A stretch of DNA of 64,000 nucleotides. Origin: Permianibacter fluminis. Lineage in GTDB: Bacteria; Pseudomonadota; Gammaproteobacteria; Enterobacterales; Permianibacteraceae. The stretch is from positions 1,736,001 through 1,800,000 of the forward strand of contig NZ_JABMEG010000001.1 in the NCBI RefSeq assembly GCF_013179735.1, written 5' to 3'. Below, in pieces: positions 1 to 9,066 of the stretch. Numbering within the stretch: position 1 is the stretch's first letter; each line of letters opens with the position of its first letter. The translations under genes and the position numbers were made by a program. The notes beneath the pieces are model-generated. The model was not told where the DNA came from, ran no database searches, and saw only the letters and a list, made by a program, of their open reading frames with translations.

Positions 1-1
1 G

Positions 2-3000
2 AACGACACGCCGGCATTGTTGCGCTTCATGGTATTGGCGGCGCCGGTCGGCAGTTTCTTCAGTGCCTTGGTCGGCATTGCAACCTTGTTGGCGTTCGCC
101 GGTAAACCGACCCTCGATCCCGGCACCCGCTTGGTGCTGTGGTGGAGCGGCGATATGGTCGGCTGTTTGCTGATCGCCCCGGTGTTGCTGACCTTGGCCT
201 GGCGACGGGCTTCCGCGCAGCAGTTTCTCGAATTCATCAGCCTGATGGTGCTGGTCTCGTTCTATCTGTTTGCGCTGCTGACGCCGGCCTTGGCCAATAC
301 CGGTTGGCAGGCACTGCTGGCGCCGATCGGTTTGCCACTGTTGTTCTGGGCCGTGGTGCGGCTGCGCTTTTTCTATCTGAATCTGTTGTTGCTGCTGGTC
401 GGCATGGTGTTTGTGGTGGTGCACTTTCAGGGCCGCGGGCCGTTTCAGCTCGGCACGCCGTTGTACTCGCATCTGGCGCTGCAGTTTTTTCTGGTCAGTT
501 TGCAAGTCACCACGCTGCTGGCGGCAACGCTGCTGCGCGAACGCCGTCAGCTGAATCTGGATTTGCGACAAGTCAACCAGCAGCTCGAACAGCAAGTGCG
601 GGAGCGCACCTTGACCATTCAGCAGCAATCGACCCGGCTGCGGGAAATTGTTGATGCGCTGCCGCTGTATCTGAGCGTGCGGACGAAAACCGGTGAGGTG
701 TTGATTGCCAACCGCGCAATGCGGCAACTCGGTGAGTCCGAGCCGGACTGGCTGCAGCAGGCGCGCGAGACGGTAAACCCGACCAGTCAAGCTGTTCTGG
801 ATGTCACCGGCAGCGTGCAGGATTCACATGGCCAGCTACGCTTGCTGCAAGCCCAGGTGTTGCCGCTGCACGATGCGGAAAAACAGGCCGTGCTGGTGCT
901 GGCGCAAGACGTCACCGAACGTACCCGGCAACAGCAAATTGAGCAGTTGCATGTGCGGGTATTGCAACGGCTGACTGACGGCACGTCGCTGGCTGCGGTG
1001 CTGGCGCACGTGGTGCAAGTAGTCGAATCGATGGAACCGGAATTGTTGGCGTCGATTCTACTGGTTGATCATCAGCGTGGCGTCATTCGTCATGCCGCTG
1101 CCGGTCGCTTGCCGGCTTTTTACTGTGAGGCCATCGACGGTATCGCGATTGGCCACGGCGTCGGCAGTTGCGGTACCGCAGCGGCAATCGGTCAGCGGGT
1201 GATTGTCGGTGATATTGCGACCGACCCGCTCTGGCAGGACTACACCGAATTGGCGGCGCGCGCCGGTCTTGCTGCGTGCTGGTCCGAGCCGGTAAAGGGT
1301 AGCAATGGTCAGGTGCTGGCCACCTTTGCGTTGTACACCCGACAGCCGGCGTTGCCGACACCTGCGCAATTGCAATTGATTGATTCGGTGGCGGCGCTGG
1401 TTCGCCTGGCCATCGAGCGGCACCGTGCCCAGCAACATTTGCGTCAGCTTTCGCGCGCCATCGAACAAACCGCCAGCGCGGTCATGCTGTGCGATGCCCG
1501 CGGCGTCATCGAGTATGTCAACGCCAGCTTCAGTCAAATGCTGGGCCAAACGGCGGAGCAGGCGCAGGGCCAATCGGCCTTGCAGTTGATGCTGCCGGAT
1601 GACGCCGACGGCCAACTGGTGCGCGATGCCATTTCCTTGTCATTGCAAGAAGGGCGAGGTTGGCAGGGCGAATTCATTGGCTGTCGTCGTGACGGTAATA
1701 AACTGTGGTTGCATGCCTCGCTGTCGCCGATCAGTAACGGCACCGGCCAGATTGAAAATGTGGTCGCGGTGCTGGAAGACATCAGCTCGTACAAACAGGC
1801 GCAGGCAAAAGTGGAATACCTCGCCTTCCACGATGCGCTGACCGGGCTTGCCAACCGCCGGTTGTTCCTGTTGCGGCTGGAAGAAGAAGTGCGACGCTTG
1901 CGCCGTGCCGGCGGCATGGCGGCGCTGCTGTTTTTTGATCTCGACGAATTCAAACGCATCAACGACACCCTCGGTCACGAAGCCGGCGATGATCTGCTCA
2001 AGCAAATTGCCCAGCGTCTGCAACGCCATGTTCGCGAAGACGATCTGGTGGCCCGGTTGGGCGGCGACGAGTTCTGCCTGCTGCTCGGCAATCTGAACGA
2101 CAGCATCGAGGCGGGATCGCTGGCGCGAAAACTGATGACCACGGTGGCGGCGCCGATGGTGCTGGCCGAGCACACGCTGTCGGTATCGAGCAGCGTCGGC
2201 ATTACCCTGCTGCCACTCGATGGCGACAAGGCCGATGTGCTGCTACGCAACGCCGATCTGGCGATGTACCGCGCCAAGGCGGAAGGCAAGGACCGGTTTG
2301 TGTTTTTCGCGCCGGAAATGAACGACGTCAGCCGCGAGCGGCTGCAACTGGAAATGGAGTTGCGCCGTGGTCTGGAACCGGGTGCCGAACCGAGCCAATT
2401 CCGCTTGCATTACCAGCCCATCGTGACGATGCCGGATGCACGCCTGACCGGCTACGAAGTGCTGCTGCGCTGGCAGCATCCCGAGCGTGGTTTGTTGAGT
2501 CCGGATGCGTTCATCCCGGTGGCCGAACACACCGGTTTGATCGTTCCGCTCGGGGAGTTGGTGTTACGCCAAGCCTTGCAAGACTTGCCGGCACTGCAGC
2601 GGCAAGCGTCGGGCCTGAAAGTGTCGGTCAACGTGTCCGCGCGGCAACTGCGGGAAGTGGGTTTTGGTGCCCGCGTCGCCAGGCTGATGACGGAAGCTGC
2701 GGTCACTGCCGGTACCCTGCAACTGGAAATCACCGAAAGTCTGTTGCTGGAGCGCAGTGCCATCACGGAACAGAATCTGGAGGCGCTGGTGGCGGCGGGG
2801 GCGCGCGTGGTGATCGATGATTTTGGCACCGGCTATACCTCGTTCAGCCAATTGCGCGAGCTGCCCATTCACGGCATCAAACTGGATCGGATGTTTGTGC
2901 GCGAGCTGCCGGGCAATGAAGACGATGCCGCGATCATTTCTGCGTTGATCGCCATGGCGCGCCAGCTGCATCTGGATGTGGTGGCCGAAGGCGTGGAGAC

Positions 3001-3109
3001 GGAAGCGCAGCGCGACTTTCTGGTGGCGCGCGGCTGTCAGCTTGGTCAGGGCTGGTTGTTTGGTCGACCAGCGCCGCTGACGAGCGCTACCGACGCGGGT
3101 AAAAGCTAA
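2..3109 (+). CDS. MASE1-PAS-GAF-PAS-GGDEF-EAL cyclic-di-GMP signalling protein (5' end cut by window)
   Basis: Membrane-anchored enzyme that probably makes and/or degrades the second messenger cyclic di-GMP. The frame is open to the left edge, so the N-terminus is missing; residue numbers below count from the TTG at 17. A run of hydrophobic helices (about 1-172, MASE1-like sensor) is followed by a short coiled coil, a PAS-like segment (about 208-300), a GAF domain (about 310-470) and a second PAS (about 476-600). The GGDEF domain has an intact active motif at 682-686, with a product-inhibition I-site (REDD) exactly five residues before it. The C-terminal EAL domain (about 785-1025) reads EVL instead of EAL at the signature (814-816) but keeps the later motifs (ITES, DDFGTGY, KLDR). 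Both activities are therefore possible. It converges with the DUF3833 lipoprotein gene. Confidence 0.93.
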   Translation, partial: NDTPALLRFMVLAAPVGSFFSALVGIATLLAFAGKPTLDPGTRLVLWWSGDMVGCLLIAPVLLTLAWRRASAQQFLEFISLMVLVSFYLFALLTPALANTGWQALLAPIGLPLLFWAVVRLRFFYLNLLLLLVGMVFVVVHFQGRGPFQLGTPLYSHLALQFFLVSLQVTTLLAATLLRERRQLNLDLRQVNQQLEQQVRERTLTIQQQSTRLREIVDALPLYLSVRTKTGEVLIANRAMRQLGESEPDWLQQARETVNPTSQAVLDVTGSVQDSHGQLRLLQAQVLPLHDAEKQAVLVLAQDVTERTRQQQIEQLHVRVLQRLTDGTSLAAVLAHVVQVVESMEPELLASILLVDHQRGVIRHAAAGRLPAFYCEAIDGIAIGHGVGSCGTAAAIGQRVIVGDIATDPLWQDYTELAARAGLAACWSEPVKGSNGQVLATFALYTRQPALPTPAQLQLIDSVAALVRLAIERHRAQQHLRQLSRAIEQTASAVMLCDARGVIEYVNASFSQMLGQTAEQAQGQSALQLMLPDDADGQLVRDAISLSLQEGRGWQGEFIGCRRDGNKLWLHASLSPISNGTGQIENVVAVLEDISSYKQAQAKVEYLAFHDALTGLANRRLFLLRLEEEVRRLRRAGGMAALLFFDLDEFKRINDTLGHEAGDDLLKQIAQRLQRHVREDDLVARLGGDEFCLLLGNLNDSIEAGSLARKLMTTVAAPMVLAEHTLSVSSSVGITLLPLDGDKADVLLRNADLAMYRAKAEGKDRFVFFAPEMNDVSRERLQLEMELRRGLEPGAEPSQFRLHYQPIVTMPDARLTGYEVLLRWQHPERGLLSPDAFIPVAEHTGLIVPLGELVLRQALQDLPALQRQASGLKVSVNVSARQLREVGFGARVARLMTEAAVTAGTLQLEITESLLLERSAITEQNLEALVAAGARVVIDDFGTGYTSFSQLRELPIHGIKLDRMFVRELPGNEDDAAIISALIAMARQLHLDVVAEGVETEAQRDFLVARGCQLGQGWLFGRPAPLTSATDAGKS

Positions 3110-3154
3110 GCACTCGGCGTTTCACGGCTCAGCACAGTGTGCCGAATGACCGAG

Positions 3155-3727
3155 CTACTTCGCCTCGACCTGTTTTTCGAAGAACAGCGTGATCTCGCCA
3201 ACGTCGATGCCGAACTTGCTCATCCGCGCTTTGTTGAACAGGCGTTGCTCGTCCTGCAGGAACATCCAGTCATCAAACGCAATGTCATAACTGCTGCCAT
3301 CGACCGGCAGCCGCAGGGTATAGGACCAGCGCAGCGCGTTGCCGGCCAGCTCACCGACCGCTTCGCCGATGACATCGTCGGCACGGCCGCGATAATGTAA
3401 ATCATCGATGCGGGTCAGGGTCCAGCGGCGGAACTGCTTTTCACCGTCAGCAAAGACAAACTGCTCGTCCAGCGTGCCGGTATCGCCTTGCCAGCGACAA
3501 TCAATATCCACGGTGAACCGACGGGTTACCGCACCGCGATAATCCTGCACCATGCCCCAGGCGCGAACCTTGCCGGAAAAATACTGGCGCAGATCGAGTT
3601 TTGGCAGCTGCCCTTCGTAGCGGGTAATGGCCGGTGTGCAGCCGGACAGCAGCATCGCCGCCAGCAAACTCGCACACAGCAGATGCCACAGTCGGACATG
3701 CCCGCGGTAAATAAAACGGTTTCTCAT
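3155..3727 (-). CDS. DUF3833 family lipoprotein
   Basis: Predicted lipoprotein of 190 residues. A basic start and a hydrophobic stretch end in a lipobox (LLSGC, Cys at about 30), so the mature protein should be lipid-anchored. The rest resembles DUF3833 proteins (a YEGQ.P.LDL..YF.G start and a conserved W.M.QDYRG segment), a family of unknown function. It is the last gene of the leftward photolyase operon: its ATG overlaps the stop of the chalcone-isomerase-like gene by four bases, which suggests translational coupling. Family members commonly sit beside cfa-like, DUF1365 and DUF2878 genes, so a role in membrane-lipid modification or repair is an inference from context. Confidence 0.85.
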   Translation of the reverse strand: MRNRFIYRGHVRLWHLLCASLLAAMLLSGCTPAITRYEGQLPKLDLRQYFSGKVRAWGMVQDYRGAVTRRFTVDIDCRWQGDTGTLDEQFVFADGEKQFRRWTLTRIDDLHYRGRADDVIGEAVGELAGNALRWSYTLRLPVDGSSYDIAFDDWMFLQDEQRLFNKARMSKFGIDVGEITLFFEKQVEAK

Positions 3728-4257
3728 GGCGCTTTACCGAGCAGTTGGTTTCTGAGTGTCGGCTCGCTGCTGTCCGGATGCAGCCAGATGGCGGCGAAGC
3801 GACTGGCGAACTGCGGATCGTCAATGCGACCGAGCAATTGATTGTTGTAATAGAACCCGGCATTGCCGTTGGCATCGACATACAGCACCAGACAGTCGCC
3901 CGCTTTTACATTCGGCCAGAGCGTGCGCAAACCCGGTAACCAGTTTTTGGCGCGTTCATCGAGCAAGCCGAGTTTCTGCCAGGCCGTCGCAGTCGCGTCG
4001 ACCAGATCAGCGGCGTCGATATCGTGGGCATAAATGATTTGCAGGGCAAACGGCGTCGGTACTGTGCCATCACTTGGCAAGGGCGCTGTCGTTGCCCAGG
4101 TGCTGGCGTCGTAAACGCGAAAGCCAAGCCAGCGCAAGGTGCCGGCGCCGACCTGCTGCAGCCCGGTGCGGTCCGGAAGATTGAGCTCGGCGTGCGCCGG
4201 CAGTGCGGCGAGCAGCCAGCACAAGGCCAGTAGCGATTTAATGTTGGTTCGTGACAT
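3724..4257 (-). CDS. chalcone isomerase-like secreted protein
   Basis: A 177-residue protein with a signal peptide (cleavage after PAHA, about residue 22) and the fold signature of chalcone isomerase-like proteins (LRWLGFRVYDAS near the start, then a long amphipathic helix and a C-terminal W segment). Bacterial members are not thought to make flavonoids; some bind fatty acids, which would fit the lipid enzymes upstream. I chose the ATG at 4257 because the longer frame (to 4329) lacks a signal peptide at its start and runs far into the DUF2878 gene. The start still overlaps the end of that gene by about 20 bases. Substrate unknown. Confidence 0.85.
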   Translation of the reverse strand: MSRTNIKSLLALCWLLAALPAHAELNLPDRTGLQQVGAGTLRWLGFRVYDASTWATTAPLPSDGTVPTPFALQIIYAHDIDAADLVDATATAWQKLGLLDERAKNWLPGLRTLWPNVKAGDCLVLYVDANGNAGFYYNNQLLGRIDDPQFASRFAAIWLHPDSSEPTLRNQLLGKAP

Positions 4258-4972
4258 CAACGGTCTCGCGCGTTGCCTGCAATCGCTGCCAGTAGCCACA
4301 CCAGATCCATGGCAACAGCAGCCAACCACTCAACAGCAAAACGGCGTACAGCCCCGGCCGAACAATGCTGACTGCGCCCAATTGCGCACCTGCGAGATAC
4401 GCGAGCGGGCCGGCGATTGCGAGTGACAGCATTTGTTGGCGCTGACGAGTCAGCCATTGCCACAGCCCTGGCAGCGAGAGAGCAAAGCTGAGCCAGAGCA
4501 GTACCAGCCAGAGGGGAATGCCGATCAAGGCGCCATCGCGAAAGCTCGCCGCACCAGTCGCCACTGTCACTGCATCCAACAGCAGGCCGCTGCCGGTAAC
4601 AACAAGCGCGAATTTCACCGTGTCGAACTGGACCGCCCGAACGAAGCGCTGCAGCAGCAATTGCAGTGACAACTGCAGCAGCAGGGCCATCGACGCGGCG
4701 AAGTTGCCATACAGCACCGCCGCCCACCAAGTCGCTTGTGCCGACAACCCAATCAGCAGCCCAAGTACTAGCGGCGTCAGGCGGTAATCGGAGCCGTGAA
4801 AAAACGGACCGCGATAAAAAGAAGCGCCGCGAGCAGGGGGCTGGCTGCCCGCATTCCGATGCGTCTTGTCCTCACAAAGCACTTCAGTGGCGCCGCGCCC
4901 AGTGGATGTGCCGACATGGTCACTCTTCTCGGTTCTGACCGTGGTATCGGCCATGCTGATCATGTCGAGCAT
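4238..4972 (-). CDS. DUF2878 family integral membrane protein
   Basis: The C-terminal two thirds holds about five hydrophobic helices and matches the DUF2878 type, a small inner-membrane family of unknown function found with cfa-like genes. The start is uncertain: ATG codons at 4972, 4963 and 4954 all fall just after the cfa stop. Each gives a roughly 45-60 residue hydrophilic N-terminal extension that the family normally lacks, so a start further in is also possible. It lies between the Cfa-like and chalcone-isomerase-like genes and is almost certainly cotranscribed with them. Confidence 0.75.
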   Translation of the reverse strand: MLDMISMADTTVRTEKSDHVGTSTGRGATEVLCEDKTHRNAGSQPPARGASFYRGPFFHGSDYRLTPLVLGLLIGLSAQATWWAAVLYGNFAASMALLLQLSLQLLLQRFVRAVQFDTVKFALVVTGSGLLLDAVTVATGAASFRDGALIGIPLWLVLLWLSFALSLPGLWQWLTRQRQQMLSLAIAGPLAYLAGAQLGAVSIVRPGLYAVLLLSGWLLLPWIWCGYWQRLQATRETVDVTNQH

Positions 4973-4977
4973 GACGG

Positions 4978-6228
4978 TCAGGCCGAGGCGATGCCGCAAC
5001 GCGGCTTGTGCATCAGCATGTGGGCGCAGCTGATCACGCGTTCGCGGAACGCGCCTTCGCAATAGCAGAGATAGTATTCCCACATCCGGACAAAGCGTTC
5101 GTCATAACCGAGCGCACGGATGTCATTCAGTTTGTCATGGAAACGCGCGCGCCAGTCACGCAAGGTGCGGGCGTAGTGCAGACCAAGGTCCTCATGATGC
5201 ACCAGCCGGAAGTCGGTCTCGTCGCGCAGGCATTCGGCAATGCGGGTGTTGGAGGGCAAAGCGCCACCAGGAAAAATGTAACGTTGAATAAAGTCGACAT
5301 TTTTTGCCGCATAGTCATAGCGTTGGTCAGCTATGGTGATGCTCTGCAGCAGGAAGGCACCATTGGCCTTGAGCAAACTACTGCACTTGCGAAAGTACTG
5401 TGGCAAAAATTTGAGGCCGACCGCCTCAATCATCTCGACCGAAACCAGTTTGTCATACTGACCGCTCAAATCGCGGTAGTCCTCCAGCAGCAACTCGACC
5501 CGATCAGCGACGCCCGCGCGGTCAATCCTCTCGCGGGCCATGGCATGCTGCTCGCGGGAAATGGTTGTGGTGGTGATCTTGCAGCCGAACTGCTGTGCCA
5601 GGTACACACTCAGACCGCCCCAGCCAGAGCCAATTTCCAGAACATGGTCGGTTGGTTTTAGTTGCAGCTTCTCGCCGATACGCTGCAGCTTGAATTGTGC
5701 GGCATGGTCAAGGCCGCTGTCTGCTTGCGGATAGATGGCGCTGGAATACATCATCAGGGGGTCAAGCCAGAGCGCGAACATGTCATTGCCGAGATCGTAA
5801 TGGGCGGCGATATTCTTTCGCGCCTGTTCATGGGTATTGCGATGCCACCAGTGCAAGCCCTTGCGCGCCAGCTCAGTAAAGAAGGCTACTTTCCCCTCCA
5901 TCTGATCAAGCAAGGTGAGATTGCGCGCGAACAGCTGAACGAGTGAAGTCAGATCGCTGCAGCGCCAGTCGCCGGCCATGTAACTTTCGGCAGCACCAAT
6001 GCTACCGCCGAGGGCAATTTCCGCCCAGGCGTTCGGGTGCAGTATGTGCAGCTCAGCATGCAGTTCGGCAGCGCTGGCGTCGCCAAAGCAGGCGTGCTGG
6101 CCATCTTCATGGACCACCACAACGCCACTTTGCAGCGCCTGCAGTTTGTCCAGAATTGCCGCGCGGCAACGGTTGATCAGCAAACTGTCGCGGCGTGGCA
6201 GCCGCTGACTGTCGATATGCACACTCAT
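4978..6228 (-). CDS. cfa: cyclopropane-fatty-acyl-phospholipid synthase-like SAM methyltransferase
   Basis: Transfers a methyl(ene) group from S-adenosylmethionine to the double bond of phospholipid acyl chains at the inner membrane. The 416-residue product has the SAM-binding glycine motif (LEIGSGWGG), the family segment AHYDLGNDMF before it, SVEMIEAVG, and the late FPGGALPS motif. The start at 6228 overlaps the DUF1365 stop by four bases; the longer frame to 6408 lies inside that gene. Because it sits in an FAD-oxidase/DUF1365 cluster, the product could be a methyl-branched or furan fatty acid instead of a plain cyclopropane acid. Rhodobacter sphaeroides has cfa-like and DUF1365 neighbours in its singlet-oxygen regulon (established knowledge); the chemistry here is inferred. 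Confidence 0.88.
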   Translation of the reverse strand: MSVHIDSQRLPRRDSLLINRCRAAILDKLQALQSGVVVVHEDGQHACFGDASAAELHAELHILHPNAWAEIALGGSIGAAESYMAGDWRCSDLTSLVQLFARNLTLLDQMEGKVAFFTELARKGLHWWHRNTHEQARKNIAAHYDLGNDMFALWLDPLMMYSSAIYPQADSGLDHAAQFKLQRIGEKLQLKPTDHVLEIGSGWGGLSVYLAQQFGCKITTTTISREQHAMARERIDRAGVADRVELLLEDYRDLSGQYDKLVSVEMIEAVGLKFLPQYFRKCSSLLKANGAFLLQSITIADQRYDYAAKNVDFIQRYIFPGGALPSNTRIAECLRDETDFRLVHHEDLGLHYARTLRDWRARFHDKLNDIRALGYDERFVRMWEYYLCYCEGAFRERVISCAHMLMHKPRCGIASA

Positions 6229-7049
6229 GTCACGCGCTCCGGCGAGTTCGGTGTTGGCGAAGGATGGCCACTCGGCACACCGCTGATGATGGTCGCCGGA
6301 CGATGTGGCCCGGGGTGACCGTAGAAGCGGGCGCGACGCAGCAACAATTTGACGGCTTGCCAGTAAATGCCGGCCAGCGTTTTCAGCCCTTGTGGCCAGT
6401 GCTGCCACAGCTCGCGCTGCAGCAGTGCCGGCGTCAGTTCAGCGTGGCGCTGCAGCGCCAGTACGGCCCGAAATACCGTTACGCCGGCGCGCTCGTTTCG
6501 GATCAATACGTTCAGCTGCTCGCCGGGCAGCTGCAATTGCCAGTGATACGCCATATCCATTGGCAGGAAAGGCGAGACATGGAACTGCTTGGCGTGCTCT
6601 GCACTCGACCCGGCGGTGTCGGCATGACGCAGATCCAGCGCGTAACAATGCCTTTGCAGCCACGGCGTGTTGCGCACTTCGGCCAGCACAAACTCCAGTG
6701 TGTTGCCGTCGGTGCCGTAGCAGTAATACAGCGTCAGGGGATTGAACCCGATGCCGAACACGCGTGGTGCAGTCAGCATGCGGATGGGGCCGGTCGGTGT
6801 TACGCCGAGTTGGCTGCTGACTTCATCACGCACGGCTTGTGCCAGCGATGCGGTCTCGGGTCGCAGGTAATCGCGCCGACGCAGCCAGCCAATGGCGGGT
6901 TTTTGCCATGACCAACCGCGGCTGCGAGCAAACAAGTCCGCCAGCTCATCCAGATCCAGCCACAGCAGCCGCATTCGGTAGGCAAAGCGGTGTGCCGGCG
7001 CCAGATCACGGCGATGGGTCAGTATCCCGGTGTAAAGCGCGCTCTGCAT
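6225..7049 (-). CDS. DUF1365 family protein
   Basis: A 274-residue member of DUF1365, a family almost always next to a cfa-like methyltransferase and an FAD-dependent oxidase. Recognisable are the start (LYTGILTHRRDLAPAHRF), the central GFNPLTLYYCY and KQFHVSPFLPMDMAYHW segments, and a basic helical C-terminus. The biochemical activity is not settled; a membrane-associated role in fatty-acid modification is the usual inference. It overlaps the oxidase stop by one base and the cfa start by four, so the three are translated as a block. Confidence 0.88.
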   Translation of the reverse strand: MQSALYTGILTHRRDLAPAHRFAYRMRLLWLDLDELADLFARSRGWSWQKPAIGWLRRRDYLRPETASLAQAVRDEVSSQLGVTPTGPIRMLTAPRVFGIGFNPLTLYYCYGTDGNTLEFVLAEVRNTPWLQRHCYALDLRHADTAGSSAEHAKQFHVSPFLPMDMAYHWQLQLPGEQLNVLIRNERAGVTVFRAVLALQRHAELTPALLQRELWQHWPQGLKTLAGIYWQAVKLLLRRARFYGHPGPHRPATIISGVPSGHPSPTPNSPERVT

Positions 7050-8305
7050 TACCGGCTTTCCTGCAGCTGGTTGACCACGCGCGCAGCACTGCGCACGCCG
7101 TCTTCATGAAAACCGAAGCCCCAATAGGCGCCGCAATAATGACTGCGCCGGACGCCGCTGATTTCCCCATGTCGCAGCTGCGCCGCCACCGCTGCCTTGC
7201 TGAACTGCGGATGGGCATAGCGATAGCGGCCAAGCACCTGCTCCGGCGCAATCGCACCGGAGCGGTTCAGCGTGACACAGAAGGTTTCCGGTGCCTGAAT
7301 ACCCTGCAGCATGTTCATGTTGTAGGTCAGTGTAGGCAGGGCACTGCCGGTCGGCTCATCGCCCAGCAGATAATTCCAGGCTGCCCAGGCGCGTGGCGTT
7401 TTTGGCAGCAAGCGCTGATCGGTGTGCAACACCACTTCGCTTTCCTGATAGGGAATCGCGGCCAGAACTTGCGATTCTTCCGGCGACGGATCGGTGAGCA
7501 GCTGCAAGGCCTCGTCGGAGTGGCAGGCAAAAATCACCTGATCAAAGTGCTCACGGCGATCATCCGCAAAAGTCAATTCAACCGAGTCGCTGTGCCGCCG
7601 CACCCAGCGCACTGGCGTGCCGGACTGCACGGTGGCCGGCAGCCGTTGCAGTAGGGCCTCGACGTAACGGCGGCTGCCACCTTCGATGACATACCACTGC
7701 GGTCGATCGCTGACATTCAACAGGCCATGGTTGTCGCAAAATTGCAGGAAGAAGCCGAGCGGAAACTGGCTGACCTCGCGCAGCGGCGTTGACCAGATGG
7801 CCGCCGTCATCGGCGCCAGATAATGGCTGACCACGTCACCAGCAAAGCCGTGTTGCTGCAGAAAGCCGGCCAGTGTCTGTTCATTGTTAATGGCCTGGTC
7901 GCGCAGCACCGCTTTGGCCAGGGCATTGAAGCGCAGGATGTCGCGCAACAATTTCCAGAACCGTGGTGACAGCAGGTTGCGGCGCTGGGCAAACAAGGTG
8001 TTGAGGTTGTGGCCGTTGTATTCCAGCCCGCTGCGCGCACAGCTGACACTGAAACTCATGTCGGTGGCCTTCCGGCCCACCTGCAACTCCTCAAGGAATT
8101 GCAGAAACAGCGGATAGGTGCGGTCGTTGCAAACGATGAAGCCGGTATCAACGGCATAGCGACCACTGGCGACCGTGACGTCAACCGTATGGGTATGCCC
8201 GCCAACATAGTTGTTGGCTTCGAAAACGCTGACCTGATGTGACGGTGCCAGACGCCAGGCCGCATACAAGCCAGAAATGCCACCACCAATAATTGCCAGT
8301 TTCAC
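7049..8305 (-). CDS. FAD-dependent amine oxidase/desaturase-like protein
   Basis: A 418-residue flavoprotein. The N-terminus is a textbook dinucleotide-binding fold (LAIIGGGISGLYAAW, acidic residue at the end of strand two, then NYVGGHTHTV), as in NAD(P)/FAD-binding proteins related to phytoene desaturase and amine oxidases. In this gene neighbourhood it is the redox partner of the DUF1365 and Cfa-like proteins, possibly oxidising or desaturating methylated acyl chains (inference). It overlaps the SDR gene upstream by four bases and DUF1365 downstream by one. No signal peptide; probably cytoplasmic and membrane-peripheral. Confidence 0.88.
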   Translation of the reverse strand: MKLAIIGGGISGLYAAWRLAPSHQVSVFEANNYVGGHTHTVDVTVASGRYAVDTGFIVCNDRTYPLFLQFLEELQVGRKATDMSFSVSCARSGLEYNGHNLNTLFAQRRNLLSPRFWKLLRDILRFNALAKAVLRDQAINNEQTLAGFLQQHGFAGDVVSHYLAPMTAAIWSTPLREVSQFPLGFFLQFCDNHGLLNVSDRPQWYVIEGGSRRYVEALLQRLPATVQSGTPVRWVRRHSDSVELTFADDRREHFDQVIFACHSDEALQLLTDPSPEESQVLAAIPYQESEVVLHTDQRLLPKTPRAWAAWNYLLGDEPTGSALPTLTYNMNMLQGIQAPETFCVTLNRSGAIAPEQVLGRYRYAHPQFSKAAVAAQLRHGEISGVRRSHYCGAYWGFGFHEDGVRSAARVVNQLQESR

Positions 8306-9066
8306 GCGCGCACCAACTGTCCGGTAAGTTTTTGTTGTAGATCCAACGGCAGCGACGCGACTGCTTTCAGCAGACGGGTGAAGCGGCGGGGAAAATGAAT
8401 TTCTTTTTTGTTGCGGCGCAGGCCGGCGACAATTTCGGCGGCGGCCTGCTCGGCGCTGATTTGGCAGGGCATGGCAAAATCATTGCGATCAGTCAGCGGG
8501 GTTTTGACAAAGCCGGGGCAGATGACATTGACGCTGATCCCGTGTGGCCGCAGGTCAAGCCGCAGCGCGTGCAGGAAATAGCTCATCGCTGCCTTGGAAG
8601 CACCATAGGCCTCAGCGCGCGGCAACGGCAGATAGGCCGCCGAACTGGATACCGCGGCGATCTGCGGCGCGTTCCCCTGCTTCAGCAAGGGCATGACGGC
8701 TTCCAGACAATGTGCCAGACCGAAAAAATTGGTTGCCATGACCCGTTCGACCAGATCCGCGTCAACCTGGCCATCATTCAGGTATTCACAGCTGCCGGCG
8801 TTGTAGATCACGGTATCGAGACCACCAAAGTGCTGCCCGATGCGACGCACGGCTGCACTGATGTCGTCCTTGCGGGTGACATCACAAGGCACAACCAACT
8901 CTTGATCCGGAAATTCTGCCGCCAATTCGCCCAGCGCCGCAGTGCGCCGGGCAGACAGCGCGACGTGATGACCTTCGCTCAGCAGCTGTCGTGCAAGCGC
9001 ATGACCGATGCCGGTGCTGGCGCCGATGACCCAGATCCGCCGTTGTTGTTGCCGATCCCAGCTCAT
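8302..9066 (-). CDS. short-chain dehydrogenase/reductase
   Basis: A 254-residue classical SDR with the cofactor motif near the N-terminus (GASTGIGHALA), the structural NAG motif (IYNAGSC), the catalytic Ser (VSSSAAY) and YxxxK (YGASK). The cofactor loop contains ARR, which favours NADPH. It sits between the NTF2-like gene and the FAD oxidase with four-base overlaps on both sides. Its substrate is unknown; in this cluster it may reduce a lipid aldehyde or ketone, or an oxidised acyl group (inference). Confidence 0.9.
   Translation of the reverse strand: MSWDRQQQRRIWVIGASTGIGHALARQLLSEGHHVALSARRTAALGELAAEFPDQELVVPCDVTRKDDISAAVRRIGQHFGGLDTVIYNAGSCEYLNDGQVDADLVERVMATNFFGLAHCLEAVMPLLKQGNAPQIAAVSSSAAYLPLPRAEAYGASKAAMSYFLHALRLDLRPHGISVNVICPGFVKTPLTDRNDFAMPCQISAEQAAAEIVAGLRRNKKEIHFPRRFTRLLKAVASLPLDLQQKLTGQLVRA

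Noticed and set aside
4258-4329. Longer start for the chalcone isomerase-like gene
   Set aside because: It would put 24 unrelated residues before a clear signal peptide and lies inside the DUF2878 gene.
4973-5083. Longer start for the DUF2878 gene
   Set aside because: The extension overlaps the end of the Cfa-like gene in another frame and has no similarity to the family.
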